Shown here piece after piece: positions 55,890 through 64,000 of a DNA stretch of 64,000 nt. Position numbers and translations under genes: made by a program. Where the stretch lies: positions 21,939,001-22,003,000 of the forward strand of contig CM032230.1 of NCBI GenBank assembly GCA_019009955.1, written 5' to 3'. The notes under the pieces were generated by a model. The model saw only the letters and a list, made by a program, of their open reading frames with translations. It made no database searches and was not told where the DNA came from. Origin of the DNA: Riptortus pedestris (Eukaryota; Arthropoda; Insecta; Hemiptera; Alydidae). Position 1 is the first letter of the stretch; each line of letters begins with the position of its first letter.

Positions 55890-56727
55890 ATAATAATATA
55901 AATTTCTCGTTTTTGAGCAAAGTGATTGCTAGTCAAATTTACAGCTGTGTGTAGCAAACGTTGAGGCTCTTAATCGCCAAGGATTTGGCACTAAAAACTA
56001 CAGTTGGATTATGCTTGATAATGCGGAGGGAGAATTAGAAGTAGGTACCGAAAACAAGTTAAATTGGGCTATTAAAGGAGAATATAGCAGAAAAAGAGGC
56101 AGTTGTATAAATGAGCGTGTTAATAATTTCAAGCGAATGCCGTACTAGGATTCACAATACCCTGACCATAGATGCAAAGTGATCATCTAGATATACCTAA
56201 CACTCTGGACAGCTAAACTCCATTATCGTGCACTTCAGAGTCTAGAACTAAAAATTACTGTAGTATTACAATTAATAATTAGGAAGATTTAACGGACGTC
56301 CTAAATAAAAAGTACTTTCATAAAACCATAAAAAGAGTAAATTGCAGTAACAGCGTCAGGTAAATGAATGACAGTGGCATAAGAACCAATTAATACTTAA
56401 CATAAGGCCAGTACACAACGGAGTTTCAAAATCCTCAAGCACGTTCCTAGCCAAAATGGTCCTCTGAACCCTTGAACATTTTTGAAAGGTAAGCTGAATC
56501 ATAAAACTCAAAATGAATATCATTTAGAAGGTAAGCAGACCCAGCAATTTCTGGCGCAAACTGTTAATTTGGAATCAAACGTTAGTAAAAATGCGAAAAA
56601 ATAATAAAAATAAAATCACCTAAAAATGAACTTAAACTATTAAATTAGTATATTGTAGTGACCTCAGTATATCACGGATAGATGGTCTATCCATAATATA
56701 AAAAAGGGCCATACTACCACGATTTTT
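55890..56727. other. No recognised feature
   Basis: Moderately AT-rich, apparently unique in the window. 55960-56140 has short open stretches (e.g. SWIMLDNAEGELEVG-like) without a recognised family. Confidence 0.4.
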
Positions 56728-56750
56728 AGGAGATTTCCCTTAAGGATATG

Positions 56751-56824
<74 letters not shown>

Positions 56825-57786
56825 CGCTCACGCAATAGCAATTATTGTTTTACCGTTACTAAAGTCCATATATAAGCGGTTCAATTAAAACTAAAGCACG
56901 AGTTCGTTAACGACTAAAATCGGACTAAGGAGAGGGAGCGTTTTGAAAATTGTATAGAACCAATAATAATGAAAATACGTGATATATGTGTGTCTGCATA
57001 TGTATATGCCGTTATATATACGTTTTCTCTATCTTCAATATTAAACGAGATATGGCATTTTTTAGATTTCAGCCTTCTGTAAACCCCTACTTCCAGTCAT
57101 TGCACATTAAGAAGCTAATATATCATGAATCATGTTGGTCTTAATGGTAGACTTAGAGTGGCGGGTTCGATTCACGCCCTGGGCAGTAGAAATGTATTTA
57201 GAGACGGACGCATTAAATAAACTCCTTGGCCCACCCTTGCTAGAAAAAAATGGTAACCTGTAGATAACCCGTCCCGATTAGCCATAGAAGCATGAAGTGG
57301 ACGTAAATCGAACCAAAATATATCACGAACCGTCTTATTTCAAGCGGAAATACAAAACATCATGTTCTACAAATCTATTCTAGATTAGATATATGCAAAT
57401 ACGTTCTGATGACAAAATTAGAATGATTCAGATAAAAATTATTCTGATTCATTACAAATTACAGTACCATATGTGGGTAAATAGTTTTCAATAAAATTAA
57501 TATTTTATATTGGGATATATTTTAGTAATTGCTTTTCGTTCCGGTCAAGAATATTTCTGTTTTAGCTCTACAAGGCTGCCTGTCGTGTTGTTTACAGTTC
57601 AGACGCTCATGGTGTAGGGGTTATTTAACGAAAATTGACGACTGAATCATTTCTCATTATCATTTGTAATAATTCACTTAACATTCATGACGGTGTTAAG
57701 TGTTACAAGGATATAGATTTATCTATTGTAAAAGTTCTAGAGGAAAATCAGCTTAGTTTACGCAGCCCCTGCGTGAGGGACTTTTT
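56728..57786 (-). mobile_element. HINE-P long variant, reverse, with tSINE insertion
   Basis: Left end GGAGATTTCCCTTAAGGATA goes almost directly into a (TA)n-(GT)n tract (56749-56820), so the CATCGATCC block is deleted. Then come the core (ACGAGTTCGTTAACGACTAA) and the long block (57360-57720). The right end is AATCAGCTTAGTTTACGCAG CCCCTGCGTGAGGGAC. Confidence 0.85.
57132..57319 (+). mobile_element. tSINE, plus, in HINE-P
   Basis: GGCGGGTTCGATTCACGCCC (B-box), then GACGGACGCATTAAATAAAC and TAGATAACCCGTCCCGATTA to GTGGACGTAAAT. Flanks AATATATCATGAATC and AAATATATCACGAACC form an imperfect target duplication. The A-box end is truncated. Confidence 0.85.
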
Positions 57787-58041
57787 CGATCCGAGCCTGT
57801 TTAGAAGGATAGGCCAAGAATGGAGGAGCTAGGGCGAGAGTTTAATATGGAAAAAAGAAAAGGTAGTATATGGGGGAGATGGTGGGAACCTGGAACCACG
57901 CACCGCTGACCAGCAGACATCCTCAAGGCCCAAGCCCTACCGCTCGCTCACATAACTCTCCTTTATCTAGGACCAAGACTTTAGAACACTCGGAACAACC
58001 AGCCAATCTCCTATTCAACTTGTCATGCCATATTCGAAAAA
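57787..58041. other. No recognised feature; GC-richer
   Basis: Possible host DNA (57890-57990 CATCCTCAAGGCCCAAGCCC); no ORF of note. Confidence 0.4.
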
Positions 58042-58701
58042 ATCCGTCACGCAGGGGCTGCATAAACTAAGCAGATTTCCCATGTGAAGTTTTACAATAG
58101 AGAAATCTGCACACGGGTAACACAAAACCAACGTGATTAAATACAAACGGTAATGAGAAGTCTTTCAGTTAATATAAAATAAATTCCCAACTGAAACGGC
58201 TTCTGAATTGTAAGAATAATTTATATTTTAATAATTCAAATTTTAGTAGTCCAAGAACTAAAGAAGGGGGGAGACGGATGAACAGGACGTATTAGCATAA
58301 ATGTCACAATGTAACGAAGGTAAGGTAAGGTTAGAAACGACAGGTAAGGTTAAAAGAAGCCTCCCACCTGAGCCGAGCAATGACTGAAATGGCCGACCTA
58401 ATCCGAACTATACCCAACCACAGACTTCATAAAAATGCTAATATCTTGGTTAATATTCAAGATAGAGAATAGATGTATATAACAATATTTATAGTAAATT
58501 TAATTTTCAATAAGATTGGTTCTATACAAGTTTTCGATCCGATGCATAATAACGGAGATATTTTGAATTTTCAAAAATCCCCCCTCCCTCTAGTCCCATT
58601 TTAGCCATTAATTTGGTCTGTCTTTTTACATAAAACGGTTAAATATCGAGTTTCCTAACTATCAAACAAAAATTGCGACCGCTAGTGCGTTAACAGACAA
58701 A

Positions 58702-58761
<60 letters not shown>

Positions 58762-58874
58762 CTCATTTTCGTCATCTCCTGGGTAGGATCGATGGACATT
58801 TGAAGAAAGTTTTCGAAAACCGCTTCATGAGTACGACCTCAATAGCAGATTTCCCTTAAGGGAAATATGCTAAA
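58042..58874 (+). mobile_element. HINE-P, complete, forward, first of a head-to-tail pair
   Basis: An ~833-bp copy from TCCGTCACGCAGGGGCTGCA to GATTTCCCTTAAGGGAAATA TGCTAAAA. It is a recombinant of long-type 5' sequence (GAACTAAAGAAGGGGGGAGA) and short-type CTAATCCGAACT. It contains GGTAAGGTAAGGTTAG repeats near 58320-58355 and (TA)n at 58700-58756. Confidence 0.88.
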
Positions 58875-58875
58875 A

Positions 58876-59310
58876 AGTCCATCACGCAGGGGCTGCGTAA
58901 ACTAAGCAGATTTCCCACGTGAAGTTACAATTGATAAACCTACATAGCGTGAATATTAAGTAAATAAATGCCAACGAGAGTGTGAAATCTCTCATAACAT
59001 ATAAAAACATCCCAACGTCTGAATTGTAAGGAAACAGGTCTGGAAACGTCTCAGGGCTGAACATATATTCTTCACAGGAAAGAAAAAACAATTACTGAAA
59101 TATGTCCAAATAGAACCATATTAACTTTTTTAAAAAACTATCAACTACATATAGTACTGTAATTGTAATGAATCAGAATAATTTTTATCTAAATCACTCT
59201 AATTTTAGTAATCCACAAACTTGAGACGGGAAGATGGAGGACCAACAAAATATATTTGCGTGTATTTCGTATAATAAAGTTTTCTTGAAAAGAATATTTG
59301 CCTAGCAAAC
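58876..59310 (+). mobile_element. HINE-P long variant, forward, second of the pair, 3' truncated
   Basis: Begins AGTCCATCACGCAGGGGCTG directly after the previous GCTAAAA, with AAACTAAGCAGATTTCCCAC and the long block up to CGTATAATAAAGTTTTCTTG and AATATTTGCC. The core and 3' end are missing. Confidence 0.85.
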
Positions 59311-59528
59311 CTCTACGTGCGTAATTGCTGCACTGGAATAAAATTAAATATCAGCATTCAAAATGCAGATTACGAACTTACAATTCATTGGAAAACCTAT
59401 TGACTGACCTGGCCCAAGCCTATATATTTCCACTATTTTATATTCAAAAATTATCTGACAGTTCCAGTATGTAACATTAGTAATATTAAAATTTATGCGT
59501 GCTTAGGTTGGTGCTGTGTATGTAAAAT
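59311..59528. other. Spacer
   Basis: No feature seen. Confidence 0.5.
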
Positions 59529-59807
59529 ATGTTCAAATGGCTAAAATCGGAACAGACGTATCGTCCTGTGCGAGAAATTATAGAACGAATCTTAAAACTA
59601 TTGGTCCATCACATTTGTTGGACACCTTTTCCAAGTATTGGACAACAACGTTTAAGTGTTATTAAAAAAGAAATTGAGGGCACGGCGTCGAAAAAGACCG
59701 GAAAATACAGCAAATCAGAGGCTAAACCTTGTAATTTTAAATTTAAAAGGATCCAATACTCTGGAAAAAAAGGAATTATGATGCATTGGAGATTAAACAA
59801 TTTCTGA
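59529..59807 (+). pseudogene. Possible transposon-derived HTH protein fragment
   Basis: A 92-residue ORF with ATG start. Its segment REIIERILKLL followed by RLSVIKKEIEG, then TGKYSKSEAKP, resembles the helix-turn-helix and basic linker preceding the DDFD motif in some invertebrate DDE transposon-derived proteins. The DDFD-like part would be PCNFKFKRIQYSGKKG, which is not convincing. Higher GC than the surroundings. The assignment is tentative; it could be a host exon remnant. Confidence 0.3.
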
Positions 59808-59952
59808 TAAATGAAACTCATGACAGTTGTTAAGGTTACATCACTGTTCTTGAAAATTGGCATTTTTAGAGCGAAGAAAATGTTGGCTAGTAGTCCTACA
59901 ATTAAACACAATAATTAAGGACTTTTCGGAGGAATGAAGGTAAACTAGAGAA
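59808..59952. other. Spacer
   Basis: No feature seen. Confidence 0.5.
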
Positions 59953-60430
59953 TAAGTCCGTCAAGCAGGGGCCGCGTAAACTGAGCAAATATACATAGGA
60001 ACAAAAAGTCAAACTGGGCAAGACTATTCAGTTTAGTGATAATACCAGGTTTTACAGAAGACTGAAATATAAGTCAGGTTATATTCAATTAATATTGCGA
60101 AATCAAAAATATATGACAGTACTGCTGCGTTACGCCCACAAAATAACTGCGATATCACTAATTAACCTTTACAAAAACACCACCCACTCCCACAAAAATT
60201 TCAAGACTTTGAAAACTATGACATGGAACAATCAAATATCGAGTTGTTTAAGTTATGCAATAGATAAATCTACAAACTGGTAACACTTAACACCACCGTG
60301 ATTATTAAGTGAATAAATACAAACGGTAATGAGAAATATTTCAGTCAATTTTAATAACCTCCCAACGGAAAGCACCTGAGTTGTAAACAAATAGGTCTGC
60401 GAACCTTTAACAGCTGAATATGAGTTTGGA
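59953..60430 (+). mobile_element. HINE-P forward 5' part, rearranged
   Basis: AGTCCGTCAAGCAGGGGCCG starts it. 60010-60240 is partly HINE-like but disordered (CCACCCACTCCCAC, CAAATATCGAGTTG), and 60250-60430 returns to the long-type 5' region (ATGCAATAGATAAATCTACA, AACACCACCGTGATTATTAA, CAAACGGTAATGAGAAATAT). The order suggests an internal rearrangement or insertion. Confidence 0.7.
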
Positions 60431-60530
60431 GGTGTTGGCGTCTGCAGGTGAAAGTTGCTAGCGATAGAGATTTATGGCAAGGCAATGAAAACTTATCATT
60501 TTGTTTTTTTCTATTTTACTTAAGCAGCTG

Positions 60531-60649
60531 TCATTAAATAACATCCTAAAATCCCACCCTGGCTAGAAAAGGATGGTAACCTGTAGATAACCCGTCCCAA
60601 TTAGCCTTAGTTGCAAAGTGGACGTTAATTAATAATAATAATAATAATA
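60531..60649 (+). mobile_element. tSINE, plus, 5' truncated
   Basis: CATTAAATAACATCCTAAAA, CCCACCCTGGCTAGAAAAGG, TAGATAACCCGTCCCAATTA and GTGGACGTTAATTAATAATA with a (TAA)n tail. Flanks CAGCTGTCATT and CAGCTGTTATT are the probable target duplication. Confidence 0.85.
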
Positions 60650-60693
60650 ACAGCTGTTATTGGTTTTATATTGATCATCAGTTTTCCACAACG

Positions 60694-60695
<2 letters not shown>

Positions 60696-60761
<66 letters not shown>
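60696..60761. repeat. (TA)n microsatellite, ~33 units
   Basis: The longest pure TA tract of the window; it joins directly to the 3' edge of a reverse D repeat. Confidence 0.95.
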
Positions 60762-60763
<2 letters not shown>

Positions 60764-61410
60764 CTTAAACTTTAGGGTATATTAATATCCTCTGAGATGA
60801 ACAGGAGTGGGGGTTATAAGGGAAGTCTGAATTTAAAAATAGCGGTATTTCTTTTCTATTCGTTTTTCGGAAAATATGAACATAACAAAAGTTGTTTATT
60901 TTGTTATATAGAGAAACTTTTGTTATATACACTTTTATCGTATACCGAATTATAAACGAGATATACGCAAAAACCTTTAGCGGGAGTGAACAATTTTATT
61001 TGGGCCAAAAGACCCAACCGAATTAATTAAAACTCGGAATATTTATTAACACTAACGCCTTCATTATAAAATGTCATACCAACATTTCTAGGGACGGACA
61101 GGAGTGGGGGTTGTAAGGGAGGCCTGAATTTAAAAATAGCGGTATTTCGTTTTCTACTCGTTTTTCAGCAAATATGCACATAACAAAAGTTGTTTATTTC
61201 GTTATTTAGAGTAACGTTTGTTATATACATTTCTGCCGTATACGAAAGTATAAATGAGTTATACGCTAAAAAACTAAAACGGTAGCCGACAATTGTATTT
61301 GACACTAAGGATTGAACGGAACTTAACATGTGAATTAGCATTATTTCTTAAACGATTAAAAGCTTTATTAAATTTTTTAGGTTCAAACAGGAGGGGGGGG
61401 GGATTAATTA
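60762..61410 (-). mobile_element. D repeat, reverse, two subunits
   Basis: GAACAGGAGTGGGGGTTATA (60799), ACATAACAAAAGTTGTTTAT, TATAAACGAGATATACGC, GACAGGAGTGGGGGTTGTAA (61099) and ACATAACAAAAGTTGTTTAT again (61158). Spacing about 300 bp. A third subunit is only partly visible at 61375-61410 (CAAACAGGAGGGGGGG). Confidence 0.85.
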
Positions 61411-61925
61411 CAACAAAAATAAGTGTATGAAGGATTGAATATATTATTTTAATTATGCCAATCACCATCGCTGAGGAGCACAAAACTAATAAATAAAAAT
61501 AAAATTTCTTTCATTATCAATTATTTGAACTTTTAAAAAATTGAAGGTGTGTTATCTGGAAATAGAAGCCTCACTTTTTCTACTACTAGATTCTGAAAAG
61601 TTATGAAACGTTTGTTGATATGTTCCGCCTGAGATGAAAAATGCTCTTGTATTTGAAAACATTCGCATCATATGTTGTAGGTATTTGATAGGAAGGAGGA
61701 AACATGAATGAGAGAGTGGTTGTGAAGATGATGAATCATGGAAGGCCCTTATGTTGGAAGGGTCATTAGCTACTCCTACCAGCTAGTCCATCTATCTTAC
61801 ATTTTCTTCACGCTCCCCTCATTCAAAACATGTTTATCGGCCAGTTCTCAAATTTAAAAAAAAAATATACACAACCTCTCAACATTCTCTCCTTGCTCTT
61901 AAAACATCTAGATCCACGATAAAAA
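61411..61925. other. No clear feature; weak repeat shared with 3.6 kb
   Basis: 61510-61660 resembles 3610-3860. The rest is unassigned. Confidence 0.35.
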
Positions 61926-63150
61926 AGCCCGTCACGCGGGGGCTGCGTAAACTAAGCAGATTTCCCTCGTGATGTTTAACAATAGATAAATAGACATACT
62001 GGTGACAGAATAGCACCGTGAACATTAACTGAATAAATAAATACAAACGATGATAAGAAACCATCAGGCGGCAAGAATCTGAAATGTGCCACAGGTGTGA
62101 TAGCCTCACACAGGAAAGAAAAACAATTACGGAAATATATCATATTAATTTTATTGAAAAAAATTTACTACATCTAGTACTTTAATTTAGAATGGATCAG
62201 AATAATGTATATCTCAATATATCAAATTTTAGTAGTCCAAGAAGAAGGGGGGAGGGGTCACGATAACATAATTCCATTAAGGTTAGGTTAACTGTTTTTT
62301 TAGACGAGAAACTAATAGGTTATTACGCCCTAAATAATATTTGTGTGTGTGTATGGTGTGTTTGGTATTATGTGAAAATGTAGTGCTCAAACACAACTTA
62401 TGTACTTTAGGAAATTACTTCTTAATTATTACAGGTACTAATATAAGCTAAGTAATTAATAATAATATTTACTTAACTACATACAGATTATATTACATGT
62501 ATACATTATCTTATTAATTTCTTGATATCAATATATTGTTTATAATTCAGAATATATCATATTTTATTATATCCTTTTCTGTGTCTATTTTTTTTTATTA
62601 TTTTATTTATTTATTTATTTTTTTTATTATTATTTATTTTACTTTTTTTTTTAATTTTATATATATTTTCATTTTCTTACAATTGAGTAAAGAACATGCA
62701 GGACATAAAGCTTATTACATACTTATATTGGTAAACTCATATTTGCATTTATCTCGTATAAATAGAGGTCTCTTGAAAACAATTTAGGACATTTTAGCTT
62801 AGAATAATGTGGTTTATTATATAACAGAGTAATGTATATGTGACCCGAAGAGTGGGGATTTGCTAAAGGCTGAAAACTGAACAATGAAAATATGTCGGGC
62901 AATTTTCAAAAAGATAATAAATCTATAGAGAAATATTTACAGTAAATTTAATTTTCAATAAGCTTGTATCTATACAATTTTTCAATCCGACGTATAGTAA
63001 CAGAGATATTTCGAATTTTCAAAATTCCATCCCTCTATCCCCCTACCCCACCACTGGTCCGATGTTAGCTGTTCTTTTTCTTTACATAAAACGACTAAAT
63101 ATCGAGATAGGTAACGATTAAACAATAATTGCGACAGCTAGAGCGGCAAC
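61926..63150 (+). mobile_element. HINE-P long variant, forward, with AT-rich insertion
   Basis: Starts AGCCCGTCACGCGGGGGCTG. The 5' long block runs to 62280 (GGGGGGAGGGGTCACGATAA) and resumes at about 62740 (CATTTATCTCGTATAAATAG, GGTCTCTTGAAAACAATTTA). It then has the core to GCGACAGCTAGAGCGGCAAC at 63145. 62285-62735 is extremely AT-rich, with poly-T/TTTA runs, and is probably a separate insertion. The 3' end is missing. Confidence 0.8.
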
Positions 63151-63404
63151 AGAATTCAACCAATATAACAATCAAATTTTATATGAATTGGGGAAGTTAC
63201 AAAATATAAAATTCCCTCAATAGATACATTGTATTTACCTAAACTACGCCAAAAGAAGAAACACGATTTAAAATAAAATATAGGCGAAAATGATTATAAA
63301 AATAACTGCTTAATAATAATGAGTATATAGTATTTAAAGTACAATTCAGATAATATTTATTTTCCTAGTATTTGCGTTAAAAAAACATTACGTAGCTCAT
63401 GTTT
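63151..63404. other. AT-rich spacer
   Basis: No feature seen. Confidence 0.5.
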
Positions 63405-63487
63405 TTGGTATATTTCCCTTGAAGGATACCAGCTATTGAGGTTGGCTAATGACGCGATTGTTGAACAATTTATTATATATATATATA
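63405..63487 (-). mobile_element. HINE-P 3' end, reverse, cut at a TA tract
   Basis: ATTTCCCTTGAAGGATACCA, GCTATTGAGGTTGGCTAATG and ACGCGATTGTTGAAC lead to (TA)n at 63474-63488, where the next copy begins. Confidence 0.75.
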
Positions 63488-63488
63488 T

Positions 63489-64000
63489 AGTCTATCACGC
63501 AGGGGCTGCGTAAACTAAGCAGATTTCTCACGTGAAATTTTACAATAGAGAAATTCGGGAGAGCAGAACAGAAAGAAAACGTTCAACGAAAACGGCCGAA
63601 CTAGCTCTTGGCGGGAAGCTCACTCTCGTCCGTGTCCGCCCACACTTCCGAAATGCAAATATCTTGTTTAATATTAAAGAGAGAGAATAAATGTATATAA
63701 CAATACTTTTAGTAAATTTGATTTGCAATAATTGATCCTATACAATTTTTCGATGCGACGTATAGGAACGGAGATATTTCTAATTTTTGAAAATCCTCCC
63801 TCTCAATCCCTCCCCCCCCCCCACCACTGATCCGATTTCTGCCGTTAACTCGATGTTTTTTTTTTTAATAAAACTATTATATAACGATTTTGGTACCTAT
63901 ACCACAAAAATTACGACTGCTAGAATCGGAACAGATACACACACACATATATAAAATTTTGAAAGGACCCATTTTCATGTACTAAATAGGATCAATGGAC
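63489..64000 (+). mobile_element. HINE-P short variant, forward, runs off the window
   Basis: AGTCTATCACGCAGGGGCTG start, AAACTAAGCAGATTTCTCAC, CGGCCGAACTAGCTCTTGGC, the core blocks, a short (CA)n tract (63934-63946) and TAAATAGGATCAATGGAC at the last base. The 3' palindrome should lie just outside. Confidence 0.88.

Noticed and set aside
62536..62787. A membrane-like ORF of 83 codons
   Set aside because: Translation of T-rich low-complexity sequence inserted in a HINE-P copy.

Overview
This window looks like repeat-dominated, AT-rich nuclear DNA from a eukaryote, most likely an arthropod or another invertebrate. The reasons are long (TA)n tracts, tRNA-derived SINEs, 5'-truncated LINEs with target-site duplications, Ty3/gypsy, hAT and PIF/Harbinger remnants, and no compact operons, ribosome-binding sites or long ORFs. 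The arthropod guess rests on the flavour of the LINE C-termini (RLE-type and I-like) and the Harbinger N-terminus. I recognise no intact host gene; nearly every ORF over 60 codons is either a transposon remnant or a read-through of a microsatellite.

The dominant component is one non-autonomous rolling-circle-like family, called HINE-P here (Helentron/HINE-like, my label). A full copy starts with AGTCCGTCACGCAGGGGCTG (the stem ACGCAG/CTGCGT closes a hairpin), carries a subterminal AAGCAGATTTCCC, then conserved A+T-rich blocks, an internal microsatellite (TA, GT or CA), and ends with a perfect palindrome GATTTCCCTTAAGGGAAATC followed by TGCTAAAA. The 5' subterminal AGCAGATTTCCC is complementary to the extreme 3' GGGAAATCTGCT, an asymmetric terminal inverted repeat as in Helentrons. 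More than 25 copies in both orientations occupy roughly a third of the window, as short (~0.5-0.6 kb) and long (~0.85-1.0 kb) variants. No Rep/helicase ORF is present, so mobilisation would be in trans.

Other families: a tRNA-Leu/Ser-like SINE ('tSINE') of ~225 bp ending in (TAA)n; an interspersed 'D repeat' built of up to three ~296-bp tandem subunits; a 'C repeat' at 12.5, 13.3, 15.4 and 32.4 kb; a palindrome-rich TIR element ('F MITE') at 32.9 and 46.5 kb; another TIR element at 4.9 kb; a PIF/Harbinger deletion derivative at 25.0-25.9 kb; LINE 3' ends at 19.0, 27.0 and 31.0 kb; an inverted Ty3/gypsy fragment at 3.9-4.5 kb.

Layout: 0-7 kb holds a dimeric tandem repeat, SINE, gypsy remnant, TIR element and D repeat. 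7-25 kb holds nested HINE-P copies, a ~1.7-2.0 kb direct duplication (13.2-14.9 and 15.4-17.4 kb), a LINE with a perfect 13-bp target duplication, and two HINE-P composites with like ends outward. 25-36 kb holds Harbinger, LINEs and the F MITE. 36-44 kb holds head-to-tail HINE-P copies and two large minisatellites (about 28 x 80 bp and about 30 x 34 bp) that appear to have grown out of HINE-P internal sequence. 44-64 kb holds more nested HINE-P, a second D repeat carrying a perfect 44-bp hairpin, a duplicated small membrane-type ORF, and a second head-to-tail HINE-P junction.

The most interesting system is HINE-P: its tandem junctions, 5'-5' and 3'-3' composites, minimal deletion forms and in-element minisatellites document how a rolling-circle element replicates and turns into satellite DNA. 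All calls come from reading the sequence by eye; boundaries are usually good to about 5-20 bp.
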